NCBI GenBank assembly: GCA_026415415.1
Contig: JAOAHE010000011.1
Span: 1-39,066 of the forward strand
DNA length: 39,066 bases
DNA from: Thermodesulfovibrionales bacterium
GTDB lineage: Bacteria; Nitrospirota; Thermodesulfovibrionia; Thermodesulfovibrionales; Dissulfurispiraceae
Direction of reading: 5' to 3'
Numbering within the stretch: the first letter of the stretch is position 1; the number at the start of each line of letters is the position of its first letter. The notes below the pieces were generated by a model. That model was not told the DNA's origin and did not search any database. It worked only from the letters and a program-made list of their open reading frames with translations. Positions 25,599-34,830 of the stretch are shown here, piece after piece. A program made the translations under genes and the position numbers.

Positions 25599-27551
25599 AT
25601 GGCTGCAAGTAAAGATTTAGAGAAATTAGGTGAATATTTTCTTAGAAAAAATAGGATAACCGAAGATCAATTAAATCATGCTTTATCACTGGCTAAGGAA
25701 AAAAAGACCAAGATAGGGGAAGTATTAGTTGAGTTAGGATATATTACTAAACAGGAGTTAATGAATGTGTTATTAGAGCGTTTAAATCCAAATGAATTGG
25801 GCAAAAAAAGAAAGATAGGTGAGATACTTTTAAACTCTGGAATAGTTACTGAAGATCAGCTGCAACATGCCCTTCAAGTTCAGTTTGAGCAGAAAAAGAG
25901 GATTGGAGAAATATTAGTTGACTTAGGGTATGTGTCAAAGGAGGAAGTTACTAAAGCTTTAGCAAAAAAGCTTAATTTAGATATTGTTTTATGCTCTGAT
26001 TATGTTATTGATGAAGATTTAAAAAATCTCATTCCCAAAGAGATATTGAAAAAGTATACCATCTTTCCCTTAGCAAAAAAAGATGGAGCATTATTATTAG
26101 CAATGGCTGATCCATTAAACATAAACGCCATTAATGAGATAGCCTTTAGAACTCGCTTAAAGATAATACCTGTCATGTCTTATGATTGGTCTATCGAGAT
26201 GGCAATAGAAGATAATTATGGCTATGATACTGATGTACATGAATCCCATGAAGAGATTATGTTTACAACCTTAGAGTCTGAACTAATAGAAGAAAAAGAG
26301 ATCAAATTCAAAGAGTTAGAAGAACATCATATGGGAGGATTGGATGTTGAAACTCTTTATTTACAAAGTAACGCTCCAAAAATAGTAAAACTGGTCGCTA
26401 TGTTGATAACAGATGCAACAAAAAAGAGAGCAAGTGATATACATATAGAACCAAGATCAAAGTATGTGCAGATTAGGTTCAGAATTGATGGCGAGCTGCA
26501 AGATATTTTCAAATATCAAAAAGAGCTCCATGACTCGGTAGTATCAAGAATAAAGATTATATCAAAACTTGATATTACTAATAGAAGAACCTCTCAGGAT
26601 GGCGGTGCTACTGTCGTTATGAAAGGAAGAACTATTGATCTTCGTATATCCACACTTCCTATTATTTATGGCGAGAAGGTTGTTATTAGGTTATTGGATC
26701 AAGGCAGAGGGTTAGTCCCTCTTGATAAACTCGCTATGCCTGTAGATATAGAAAAAGCCATTATCCAAATGTTTAAAAAACCACAAGGTATGTTCATAGT
26801 AACAGGACCTACAGGCAGCGGCAAAACTACAACACTTTATGCCTGTCTTAATCATCTCCGTTCAAATACTCGAAATGTGATCACTATTGAAAACCCCGTT
26901 GAATATAAATTAGAAGGAATATCTCAGACAGCTGTAGATGAAGCAGTAGGTAGAACTTTTGCAAGTATTTTACGTTCAGTCCTCCGTCAAGATCCAGATA
27001 TTATAATGGTTGGTGAGATAAGAGACTTAGAGACAGCTGAAATAGCTATTAAAGCTGCTTTGACAGGGCATCTTGTCTTAACTACACTTCATACCAATAA
27101 CACTGTTGCCTCCATCACAAGATTAGTAGATATAGGTATACCACCCTATTTAGTAGCATCATCTGTTAGCGGGATTTTATCTCAAAGACTGGTAAGAAAG
27201 ATCTGTCCCCATTGCAAAGTTGAGACAGAAGTTTCAGAGGATATCAAAACCTCTCTTGCTGGTTTTGGCATTGAGCATATCGAAAAATTCTACAAAGGTG
27301 CAGGTTGCAATAAATGCTTCAATACAGGATATCTTGAAAGAACTGCTGTATATGAATATCTATCAATGACAAGAAATCTTAAGATGGCTTTATCAAAAAC
27401 CTCTGATGAACAGTATTTACTCTCTGTGGCAAGGAAAGATGGGTTAAAGTATATTTATGAAGATGCTCTTGATAAAGTAAGTAAAGGTATTACAACAATT
27501 GAAGAAGTTTTATCAAAGGTTCCTTTTGATTTCACTCTTAAAGAAATTTAA
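25599..27551 (+). CDS. GspE/PilB-type secretion or pilus assembly ATPase with tandem MshEN-like repeats
   Basis: A 650-residue cytoplasmic hexameric motor of type II secretion or type IV pili. The N-terminus has four about 33-residue half-repeats (near 10, 38, 72 and 101) of the pattern IGExLxxxGxxxxxxL, which is two tandem MshEN-like units; in MshE and some PilB proteins one such unit binds cyclic di-GMP. A GspE_N domain follows (about 125–205). The ATPase core has Walker A GPTGSGKTTTLY (403–414), the Asp box region FRIDGELQDI, Walker B DPDIIMVGEIRDLETAE (465–481), and a zinc site CPHC…CNKC (Cys536, 539, 570, 573). No other pilus or secretion gene is in the window. Confidence 0.92.
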   Translation: MAASKDLEKLGEYFLRKNRITEDQLNHALSLAKEKKTKIGEVLVELGYITKQELMNVLLERLNPNELGKKRKIGEILLNSGIVTEDQLQHALQVQFEQKKRIGEILVDLGYVSKEEVTKALAKKLNLDIVLCSDYVIDEDLKNLIPKEILKKYTIFPLAKKDGALLLAMADPLNINAINEIAFRTRLKIIPVMSYDWSIEMAIEDNYGYDTDVHESHEEIMFTTLESELIEEKEIKFKELEEHHMGGLDVETLYLQSNAPKIVKLVAMLITDATKKRASDIHIEPRSKYVQIRFRIDGELQDIFKYQKELHDSVVSRIKIISKLDITNRRTSQDGGATVVMKGRTIDLRISTLPIIYGEKVVIRLLDQGRGLVPLDKLAMPVDIEKAIIQMFKKPQGMFIVTGPTGSGKTTTLYACLNHLRSNTRNVITIENPVEYKLEGISQTAVDEAVGRTFASILRSVLRQDPDIIMVGEIRDLETAEIAIKAALTGHLVLTTLHTNNTVASITRLVDIGIPPYLVASSVSGILSQRLVRKICPHCKVETEVSEDIKTSLAGFGIEHIEKFYKGAGCNKCFNTGYLERTAVYEYLSMTRNLKMALSKTSDEQYLLSVARKDGLKYIYEDALDKVSKGITTIEEVLSKVPFDFTLKEI

Positions 27552-27562
27552 AGTGAGTCTAC

Positions 27563-28417
27563 CTAAATCTCAAAAAAGCTATTAATCTTTAAGACTGACG
27601 ATATAAAATCTTTTTTAAGCTCATTTATAAACTCATCTGATAGATTACCAGTTGCTAAAAGCGATTGATGATCTTCAGACCATTTTTCATCATTCATTGT
27701 ATTTTCAATTATCTCACCTATAAGGCCTTCTGCTAAATAAAGTGATAGTATAATTACTTTATAAGGCAAGTTAATCTCACTATGTTTATAATAATCATGG
27801 TGGTAGTATACTGGAACTACAATCTCTTCAGGAAAAAAGAGTTTCTCCAAAAACCATTTAGCGGCTTCATTATGAGTACAATTAAAAAGTGCTCTCTCCT
27901 CTAATAATAGTGCATCTGATTTAAGCTGAAAGATTTTTTCTACATCATTCATAGGGTATATAGAGTTACTTATAGTTAAAAGAATAGCCCTTCCAATATC
28001 ATGTAACAAACCAGCAAGGAAACAAACACCACTATCTTTCCCTGTAATTTTTTTATAAAAAGTAGATGATAAAGAAGCAATAAAAAAAGCATGAGCCCAC
28101 ATCTTTTTCAACTTTACATATGGGATAGGGAACATAGTAAATATTGAGATGCTCAAAGCAATGCTTTTTACAAGATCAAATCCTAACATAAGGACCGCTT
28201 GATCTAAACTATTAATCCTTCCAGGGTATCCAAAAAATGGAGAGTTAGCTATTGATACGATCTTTAATGAGATTGCCTGATCATGTTTTATTACATCAAC
28301 TAACTCTTCTATAGTTGCGTTTTCTTTCTTCATTATATTTATCAATTTAGTGACAATAAGAGGAATGGTAGGGATTGCAGTTAACTCAGTGATTTTTGTT
28401 TTAATATCAGTTTCCAT
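27563..28417 (-). CDS. HDOD-domain signalling protein
   Basis: A protein of 284 residues from ATG 28417 (a TTG at 28426 adds three). The HDOD domain covers about residues 5–205: ITELTAIPTIPLIVTKLI, IKHDQAISLKIVSIANSPFF and QAVLMLGFDLVKSIALS are typical, and FLAGLLHDIGRAILL keeps the HD pair. HDOD proteins act in bacterial signalling, often without phosphodiesterase activity, beside kinases and c-di-GMP proteins. Only a few bases separate it from the upstream kinase gene, so the two are translationally linked. The gene end is 11 bases from the convergent ATPase gene, leaving no room for a separate terminator. Confidence 0.88.
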   Translation of the reverse strand: METDIKTKITELTAIPTIPLIVTKLINIMKKENATIEELVDVIKHDQAISLKIVSIANSPFFGYPGRINSLDQAVLMLGFDLVKSIALSISIFTMFPIPYVKLKKMWAHAFFIASLSSTFYKKITGKDSGVCFLAGLLHDIGRAILLTISNSIYPMNDVEKIFQLKSDALLLEERALFNCTHNEAAKWFLEKLFFPEEIVVPVYYHHDYYKHSEINLPYKVIILSLYLAEGLIGEIIENTMNDEKWSEDHQSLLATGNLSDEFINELKKDFISSVLKINSFFEI

Positions 28418-28428
28418 TTTTTGCAAGC

Positions 28429-29547
28429 CTATTCTGATACAATTTTTCTTATTTCTTCTAACCCGATAGGCTTATGAAGCACAGGTATTTTACAACTCTG
28501 CATCTTCTCTTCAATATTAAGCCCTACATAACCAGTAATAAGAACAAATTTTTTCAAATCAACAAATTCAGATGCCAACTTAATAAACTCTACCCCATTT
28601 AATATTGGCATCTTATAATCAACAAGAATTTTATCATAAATATTCCTTTTAACCTCTTCAAGAGCCTCATAAGGTTTTGTCATAAATGTAACACTACACC
28701 CAAGAAGTCTTATTATACCAACTATTGCATGGACTACCATCTCATCATCATCAATTATGAGAATCCTCTTAGAGCTGATTTTTGATCTTAAAGTGTCTGT
28801 AGATACTTTATCATACTGAATCTCTGCAGATGTTGGAAAAATGAGTTCAAAAGTACATCCCATAAGATCATTAAGCAATTTAATTTTACCATCGTGTTCT
28901 TGGACTAATCCTTGAACTATACTTAGTCCAAGACCTGTACCATTTTTTTTAGTAGTATGTAGTGGTAAAAAAATCTTCTCTGCTTCCTCCTTTGCTATTC
29001 CTGCGCCACTGTCGGAGAAGATAATAGATATCGTGTTTGCTGAAGATTTTGTATGAATTGAAATTTTTCTTGTCCCTTCCCAATTTTCAAGTGATTGTAT
29101 AGAGTTTATTATGAGGTTGAAAAAAATCTGCTGTAGCTTGTGAAAATCCCCTAACATTGTATGTGTTGCACGAAGATCTACTTCTACAGAGATATCATTA
29201 GTGTTTAATTGATATTCAAATATTGCTAAGGTTTTTGATATAACCTCGTTAATATCAATAGCGACTAACTTGATATCCTTTTTTCTTAAAAATGTCAACA
29301 AACTTTCTGCTATTTTTGATGCTCTCATAGAAGATACATAAATATTATGGGCGTATTTCTTAGCTCTTGAGTCTAAATCCATAGCTTGTAACATTTCTGC
29401 ATAGCCAATAATAGCTGAAAGAGGATTGTTCAGTTCATGGGCAATAGTTGCTATCTGTTTCCCCAAAAGGGCGAGTTTTTCTAAATCTTGGATATCTTTA
29501 ATAGGTGAAAACTGATTTATTTTTTTTTCGGTAGTGTGGTTATTCAT
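28429..29547 (-). CDS. Soluble histidine kinase with C-terminal receiver
   Basis: A 372-residue protein with no membrane segment and no recognisable sensor domain. HisKA with ATIAHELNNPLSAIIGYAEML (33–53; phospho-accepting His37) lies almost at the N-terminus. HATPase has N-box FFNLIINSIQSL (142–153), G1 FSDSGAGIA (177–185) and G2 NGTGLGLSIVQGL. A receiver at 260–370 has IIDDDE and Asp310 in ILVDYKMPILNG. All catalytic motifs are intact. With nothing to sense by itself, it probably depends on a partner, and the HDOD protein encoded immediately downstream is the obvious candidate. The ATG lacks a clear ribosome site. Confidence 0.9.
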   Translation of the reverse strand: MNNHTTEKKINQFSPIKDIQDLEKLALLGKQIATIAHELNNPLSAIIGYAEMLQAMDLDSRAKKYAHNIYVSSMRASKIAESLLTFLRKKDIKLVAIDINEVISKTLAIFEYQLNTNDISVEVDLRATHTMLGDFHKLQQIFFNLIINSIQSLENWEGTRKISIHTKSSANTISIIFSDSGAGIAKEEAEKIFLPLHTTKKNGTGLGLSIVQGLVQEHDGKIKLLNDLMGCTFELIFPTSAEIQYDKVSTDTLRSKISSKRILIIDDDEMVVHAIVGIIRLLGCSVTFMTKPYEALEEVKRNIYDKILVDYKMPILNGVEFIKLASEFVDLKKFVLITGYVGLNIEEKMQSCKIPVLHKPIGLEEIRKIVSE

Positions 29548-30195
29548 AAATGTGATTATAAAAACTAAACATAGCTCATAATTAAAGAATTTTCAGATAT
29601 GAATAATAACATATCACTTGTAGATTATCATATTTATTATATCTTTATATTTTTAAAATTTTTTAAAATTAACTATAAAACAATTTTAACATATAAAAAT
29701 TAAATTTTGTTTAAGAAAATTACAAAAAAATTAAAAAAATCAAAATATTTTAAATTTTAATTATTAACTATAACTTTCAATGGGTAGTCTAAAAATTATA
29801 AATTAACTTATAGGAATCTACAACATATTCTTATTCTTAAACTCTCCAATAACTTAAGAGAGATTGTATAATAAATCTCCTACACAAAAACAGTCCCATA
29901 GTTTTTAGCATATAAACTGGGATAACTAATTGAGATCTTTACAATCCAAAAGATAAAGAGTAAATTTAGTTTGTTATCCTCTCAGAATTGTTAAAGCATA
30001 TTTAGAGATAATAAGAGATACTTTTGAAATACATAACACCTTTTATAACATTATAAGTTAATCTGTGTTATACCATCTTTTTTACAAATTGAAGATAATG
30101 AGATATTGAATTGAAAGATAATTTTTCTTTACAAAAAAAAGGCATTTCGTTTTAGTATTAATATCAAGTACTATATAACACACTTTTATTTTTCC
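29548..30195. other. Empty divergent AT-rich region
   Basis: A 648-base stretch between divergent genes with no frame I can support on either strand. It shows small inverted repeats only: CTCTC/GAGAG at 29842–29862 and ATAACAC/GTGTTAT at 30033–30071. It must hold promoters for the kinase–HDOD pair and the AsmA-like gene, but I could not pick convincing hexamers. No tRNA-like or known riboswitch fold was seen. Confidence 0.45.
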
Positions 30196-32793
30196 ATGAA
30201 AAAGAAAAAAATTTTCATTTTAATAGTATCTTTTTTATTTTTTGTAACAGTTGCTTTGTATGCCGTCCAGAGTCCTTTTTTAATAAATAAACTCACATAT
30301 CTCATTAAAGATAACATTGGCTATGAAATCAAGATTAGCAATATCTCTCTTTCACCCATACTTAAAGGTGAGATAACAGATCTTTACATTAGCGGATTAG
30401 ATAAAGAGGGCTTAATTTTTTCTGCATCCAATATAGAGGTTGAAGGTAGAATTAATTATCCTTTACAAGGTGAAATAAAAAGGGCATCTCTAAAAGAGCC
30501 TAAGTTATCGTTATTAATAGGTAAAGGAGGAAAAACTGAACTTTCCTTCCTTTATAAATTACCTCCAATTGAACTTCTTGAAATTAAAAAAGGTGAAGCT
30601 AAATTTCTTCTTAGTTCCTCCGGTATATTTATAATACTTTCTAATATCAATTTAAACATACAAAACTTTTCCCCTATTAAAGGAGGCAGATTTTTAGTTA
30701 AATCACAAATCATTATAGAATCCAAAGACCATGGTTTTATCTCAGAACAAGGAAATCTTGAGGCTGATTTTAATTTTACGGCTATTCAACCTACCCCTAT
30801 CGGCAAAGGTAATATAAAGCTTACCTTAAACAATTTAAGACTTAAAAATTTTGAGTTTATCAATACTATGGTCTATCTGGCTTTAGAAATAAACAAAGAA
30901 CAAGTTACACTAAACAATCTCTCTATCATCACTTCAGATTTAATATATAGAGGTAAAAACAAAAATATAGAGTTAAAAAACTTTAAATTAAAGCCATACG
31001 GAATTTTTTATATTAACAAAGGTGAACTATATGCTGGGGTGAAACAAAGCGAGATTTCAAGTCTTGGATCTATTGATATAGATATTTACTCAACATTGAC
31101 AAAAAACCTTCCATGGAATGCTTCGATAAAGTTACGCTCTGTTAATATTGATAAGGTAGCTGAGATAATAAAACATTTTTTGCCTTCTCAATATAAAAAC
31201 TGGTTATTTCAAGGATATGGGGATTTAGAAATCAAGATGACAGGAGACTTTATTGATAATAATATTACCGCGAAAGGACAATTGAGGTTGCAGTTCAAAA
31301 ATGGAGGTTTTAGTTCACCAGATGGTAACAAAGCAGTACAAGGAGCAGCGGGAACTATAATTTTAAACATCCTAATACCAACCCAAGATAAAAAAGGTCA
31401 TATAGAGCTAATGACACAGATATATCTTGGGGAGTTATTATGGGGAAAATACTATAAAGATTTTAGCAAAATAAGATTTTCTCTCACCGCTCAAGGTTTT
31501 ATTTATGATAAATCGCCTAAGTCTGGGAATTTTTCTGGTATTATTGATCTTGAGGATGCTGGTAAATATTACTTTACTATATCTTCTAATAACCCAAAGT
31601 GGAATGTTAACCTTAAAAGTGACTATATAAATCTTGAAGACTTCACTACCCTGTTTATCAAAGACTTTTTAATACAGGAAAGTCCATCTTTGTCAGAACT
31701 TGAACTTAAAGGTTTATCTACCTTAGAGGTTAATTTTGAAACTCTCAAAGAAAGTTTTTCTCTCAAAGGGAATTTAATGCTCAAAGAAGGTTATATAAAT
31801 ATCCCCAACAGCTTTTCATTAAATATAGATTTAAAACTCCCTTTCGATTTTAATCATCCCTCCAAAAATAATCAAATAACAAAAGATGAAGAAATAAAAA
31901 GAGGCTATATTACTTTTAAAAAAATAAAGCTCACATCTTTTGAGATACCAACATTTAATATTCCTGTACTTTCATCAAAAAGCTCTTTCTGGATACAAGA
32001 AAAGATAACTATTCCCTTTCTTGATTCTACTTTATCTATCTTAAATTTACGAGCGGATAACCTTTTTACATCAGAGGCTACCTTAAAAATAGGTTTAACA
32101 GCGAGTGATTTAGATTTGGGGTTGGTAATTGAGAATACCATAGGAGTAAAAGTACCTGCAAAACTAAGTGCTCATTTCAATGAAGCAGTTTTAAAAGGTG
32201 ATGATTTAAAAGTCAATGGCTCAGCAGTAGTTGATATTTTTAGTGGTAAGGTTAATATATACAATATACACTGTAGAAAACTCTTTTCAAATTCAAGAAA
32301 GTTTGGCTCAGATATTACTTTTGAAAATATAAACTTAAAAGAACTTACAGATTTTATAGAGGTAGGAAAGATGTCAGGCATTATAAAAGGTTATCTTAAA
32401 GACTTTGAAATTGAATATGGGCAACCCTCTCACTTTATATTAAGCATTGACTCTGTAAAAACTGAGGGTATACCCCAAAATATCAGTGTAGAAGCCATTG
32501 AGAATATATCCATTATCGGCTCTGGCTCAAAAGGTATTGGAACCACCTTGAGGCGTGGATTAAGTCAGTTTTTTAAGCACTACAGCTATAGCAAAATTGG
32601 TATTTTATGCACTTTAGAAAAAGATATTTTCGCCCTAAGAGGTAAAATCTTAGAAGGTGGAAAGGAATATTTAATAAGGAAAACCCTTTTTGGGGGAATA
32701 GATGTAATTAATCAAATCCCACAAAATAATATAAGTTTTAAAGACATGAAAGAAAGAATTAATAGAGTTTTTAGGAAAAAACAAGAAAGCTAA
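30196..32793 (+). CDS. AsmA/YdbH-like inner-membrane-anchored bridge protein
   Basis: An 865-residue protein with a single N-terminal membrane anchor (residues 4–23, KKIFILIVSFLFFVTVALYA) and a long periplasmic part of beta-strand-rich repeats such as LSNINLNIQNFSPIKGG and LEADFNFTAIQPTP. The anchor followed by a GYEIKISNISLSPILKGEI-like first repeat is typical of the AsmA/TamB/YdbH/YhdP superfamily. These proteins bridge inner and outer membrane and are thought to carry phospholipids. The C-terminus (GIGTTLRRGLSQFFKHYSYS to FFR-like KKQES) resembles YdbH-type proteins. The precise member cannot be fixed by eye. The ATG lacks a ribosome site. Its presence supports a diderm cell. Confidence 0.7.
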   Translation: MKKKKIFILIVSFLFFVTVALYAVQSPFLINKLTYLIKDNIGYEIKISNISLSPILKGEITDLYISGLDKEGLIFSASNIEVEGRINYPLQGEIKRASLKEPKLSLLIGKGGKTELSFLYKLPPIELLEIKKGEAKFLLSSSGIFIILSNINLNIQNFSPIKGGRFLVKSQIIIESKDHGFISEQGNLEADFNFTAIQPTPIGKGNIKLTLNNLRLKNFEFINTMVYLALEINKEQVTLNNLSIITSDLIYRGKNKNIELKNFKLKPYGIFYINKGELYAGVKQSEISSLGSIDIDIYSTLTKNLPWNASIKLRSVNIDKVAEIIKHFLPSQYKNWLFQGYGDLEIKMTGDFIDNNITAKGQLRLQFKNGGFSSPDGNKAVQGAAGTIILNILIPTQDKKGHIELMTQIYLGELLWGKYYKDFSKIRFSLTAQGFIYDKSPKSGNFSGIIDLEDAGKYYFTISSNNPKWNVNLKSDYINLEDFTTLFIKDFLIQESPSLSELELKGLSTLEVNFETLKESFSLKGNLMLKEGYINIPNSFSLNIDLKLPFDFNHPSKNNQITKDEEIKRGYITFKKIKLTSFEIPTFNIPVLSSKSSFWIQEKITIPFLDSTLSILNLRADNLFTSEATLKIGLTASDLDLGLVIENTIGVKVPAKLSAHFNEAVLKGDDLKVNGSAVVDIFSGKVNIYNIHCRKLFSNSRKFGSDITFENINLKELTDFIEVGKMSGIIKGYLKDFEIEYGQPSHFILSIDSVKTEGIPQNISVEAIENISIIGSGSKGIGTTLRRGLSQFFKHYSYSKIGILCTLEKDIFALRGKILEGGKEYLIRKTLFGGIDVINQIPQNNISFKDMKERINRVFRKKQES

Positions 32794-32856
32794 TATTATT
32801 TAAATTTATAAAATTAAAAAGCTAATTTTTGATTTAAGATTAAGCCTTCTAATCCA

Positions 32857-33102
32857 TTATTCTTTATTTTCACCTATCTTCTGAAGTAGATCTTTTAGTC
32901 TAATCCTACCGTGTAAAGCCGTCCCATCTTTAAACTCAAGGACAGGGATATCATGTCGATAAAGCTCATATAGCTCATTATCAGTGGTAATGTCAATCTT
33001 CTTAATATAAAGACTATATTTTTCCTCTAATCCATTTAGCATTTCTTGAACTAAATCACAAAGCCAGCATTCTGGCTTATGGTAAAAGGTTATGTGAACC
33101 AT
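32857..33102 (-). CDS. Glutaredoxin-like thiol protein (DUF836 type)
   Basis: A protein of 81 residues. MVHITFYHKPECWLCDLVQE carries the CxxC redox motif (Cys12 and Cys15), followed by a thioredoxin-fold pattern with IKKIDITTDNELYELYRHDI and the cis-proline in IPVLEF. It is likely a small thiol-disulfide protein. I chose ATG 33102 because GGGAG lies 6 bases before it and homologues begin there; an earlier ATG at 33132 adds ten residues without a ribosome site. A terminator (33221–33260) separates it from the flavodiiron gene, so it is not clearly part of the PerR island. Confidence 0.8.
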   Translation of the reverse strand: MVHITFYHKPECWLCDLVQEMLNGLEEKYSLYIKKIDITTDNELYELYRHDIPVLEFKDGTALHGRIRLKDLLQKIGENKE

Positions 33103-33220
33103 AAAGTTCTCCCAAAAATGATATATAATCAAAATTTAAGAGAATTATTAAACCTTAATATTTAAATTTAAACATTTTTACTTTACCAAAGGCATACTAC
33201 ACTTAGTAAGAAAAGAGTTG

Positions 33221-33260
33221 AAAAGGTAGTTGCGTAATAATAGCTATACAACTACCTTTT
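33221..33260 (-). terminator. Terminator after the flavodiiron gene
   Basis: AAAAGGTAGTTG (33221–33232) and CAACTACCTTTT (33249–33260) form a perfect 12-base-pair stem with a 16-base loop, starting 11 bases after the end of the flavodiiron gene. The stem itself ends in four T on the minus strand. It closes the oxygen-defence operon. Confidence 0.82.
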
Positions 33261-33271
33261 ATTTGAAAACT

Positions 33272-34492
33272 TTATGAATCAAATTTTTTATGATACTCTT
33301 TGACTTTTTTCGCAAATTCTTTTCCAAATTCGTAACACTTTAATTCATCTTCAAGAGATGGCTTATAGTTAATCTGAAGCCCAGGTTCAAAAGTTTCTAA
33401 CCCCATTTTCTTAAACTCCTCGTAAGCATTCTTAACAGCACCACCACCCCATCCATAACTTCCAAAGGCACCCACAATACGATTTTTCGGTCTTAAACCA
33501 CTAAGATGATAAAGAATCTGAGCAACTGTTGGGAACATTACGTTGTTTATAGTTGGGGTCCCGAAAAGGGTTCCACGAGACTTCCAGAACTCTTTCACAG
33601 CCACACTCATAGGAGTCGCTCTTAGCTTCATAATCTTACACTCAAGTCCTTCATCTTTAATCCCTTGCATTATAGGGGTTGCCATGATCTCTGTGCTGTG
33701 CCACATTGTATCGTATATAATTGACACAGAAAGTTTTGATTTACCTGATGCCATATCAAGATACATACTAAGAATCTTTTCAGGATGAGAACGCCAGATT
33801 ATACCATGATCAGGTGCTATCATCTCGATAGGAATACCTAATTTTTGAACCTCTGCGATTTTAGACTTAATAAGCTGACCAAAAGGCATTAATATATTAG
33901 CATAATAATCAAAAATTGCATCTTCAAGTTCATACATAGACTCACAAGATATAAATTCATCGTCAAATCTTACTGCTGAAGCTATATGTTGTCCAAAAGC
34001 ATCTTGGCTAAAAAGAATTTTATCCTCCTTAGCATAAGTCATCATTGAATCTGGCCAGTGAAGCATTGGAGTTTCAAGAAATAGTAAAGTCTTTTTTCCT
34101 ATTGAAAGAGTATCTCCTGTTTTTACTATTTTTATATTCCATTTAGATATATCAAAGAATCTACTAAGACCTTTTTTACCTTTCTCGGTTATATAGACAG
34201 TTGCGGTTGGTGTCAAAGACATAATTCTGTCTATACTTGTAACATGGTCATTCTCTATATGATTAATAACCACATTTTTAATCTTTTCAGGGCTAACTAT
34301 GCTCTGAATATTTTTTATAGTTACATCGGCAAAATCTTCTTTAACGGTATCTATTAAGGTTATATCATCATCTATAATAAGATAGTTATTATATGATGTA
34401 CCACGAGGAGTTTCATACCCGTGGAAGTCCCTAACGGACCAGTCTATCGCACCAACCCAAAATATATCCTTCTTAATTTCTACTGCTGTCAT
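33272..34492 (-). CDS. fprA: FprA-type flavodiiron protein (O2/NO reductase)
   Basis: A 406-residue cytoplasmic protein. The metallo-beta-lactamase-like diiron domain (1–250) has HIENDH (78–83), the exact H-x-E-x-D-H iron site, then MLHWPDSMMTY, LFSQDAFG and APDHGIIWR with further iron ligands. The flavodoxin-like FMN domain (about 255–400) has IIYDTMWHSTEIMA and GAFGSYGWGGGAV. Class A flavodiiron proteins reduce O2 to water (or NO to N2O) with electrons from rubredoxin-type partners. The genes just upstream encode two desulforedoxins and a rubredoxin fusion, the likely donors. The ribosome site AAGGAGGT is perfect. It is the last gene of the operon. Confidence 0.95.
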   Translation of the reverse strand: MTAVEIKKDIFWVGAIDWSVRDFHGYETPRGTSYNNYLIIDDDITLIDTVKEDFADVTIKNIQSIVSPEKIKNVVINHIENDHVTSIDRIMSLTPTATVYITEKGKKGLSRFFDISKWNIKIVKTGDTLSIGKKTLLFLETPMLHWPDSMMTYAKEDKILFSQDAFGQHIASAVRFDDEFISCESMYELEDAIFDYYANILMPFGQLIKSKIAEVQKLGIPIEMIAPDHGIIWRSHPEKILSMYLDMASGKSKLSVSIIYDTMWHSTEIMATPIMQGIKDEGLECKIMKLRATPMSVAVKEFWKSRGTLFGTPTINNVMFPTVAQILYHLSGLRPKNRIVGAFGSYGWGGGAVKNAYEEFKKMGLETFEPGLQINYKPSLEDELKCYEFGKEFAKKVKEYHKKFDS

Positions 34493-34510
34493 TTACACCT
34501 CCTTAAAAAG

Positions 34511-34645
34511 CTATTTACACTCATAGCCCTCACCAATAAGAGTCATTTTAGCATTACAACAGACTAAATCGCCACCACCAGCATTAGTGACTACAACTTC
34601 CTGCTCACAAATATTACATCTATATTTCTGGCCAACTTTTGTCAT
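34511..34645 (-). CDS. dsr: Desulforedoxin-like iron protein, copy 1
   Basis: A 44-residue protein read directly from the minus strand. YRCNIC (Cys10, Cys13) and LVCC (Cys29, Cys30) give the C-x2-C…C-C iron site of desulforedoxin and of the N-terminal domain of desulfoferrodoxin. The superoxide-reductase catalytic domain is absent, so this is a stand-alone electron carrier. AAAGGAG precedes the ATG. It lies 18 bases before fprA and 37 bases after its paralogue; the two proteins share about half of their residues. Electron donation to the flavodiiron protein is inferred from position. Confidence 0.88.
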   Translation of the reverse strand: MTKVGQKYRCNICEQEVVVTNAGGGDLVCCNAKMTLIGEGYECK

Positions 34646-34682
34646 CTTAAAACTCCTTTAATCTAAAAATTAAAATAATCTT

Positions 34683-34817
34683 TTATTTACACTCAAACCC
34701 CTCCCCTATCAACTCCATAAACTTTCCACAACATGATAAAGCCCCTCTACCGGGAGCTGTAACTACAACTTCATTACCACAAATCATACATTTATATTTC
34801 TGTCCTAATTTTGCCAT
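34683..34817 (-). CDS. dsr: Desulforedoxin-like iron protein, copy 2
   Basis: A 44-residue paralogue of the next gene, with YKCMIC (Cys10, Cys13) and LSCC (Cys29, Cys30), the same length and the same ending IGEG-F/Y-ECK. A perfect ribosome site (AAGGAGGTGAT) precedes the ATG. It follows the rubredoxin-fusion gene by 13 bases. Why two copies are kept is not clear: they differ mainly between the cysteine pairs, so they may serve different partners or redox potentials. Confidence 0.88.
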   Translation of the reverse strand: MAKLGQKYKCMICGNEVVVTAPGRGALSCCGKFMELIGEGFECK

Positions 34818-34830
34818 GTATATCACCTCC

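Noticed and set aside
29548-30195. Possible small RNA or riboswitch in the long empty region
   Set aside because: Only short AT-rich inverted repeats are present. I could not build a convincing fold or recognise any known riboswitch core.
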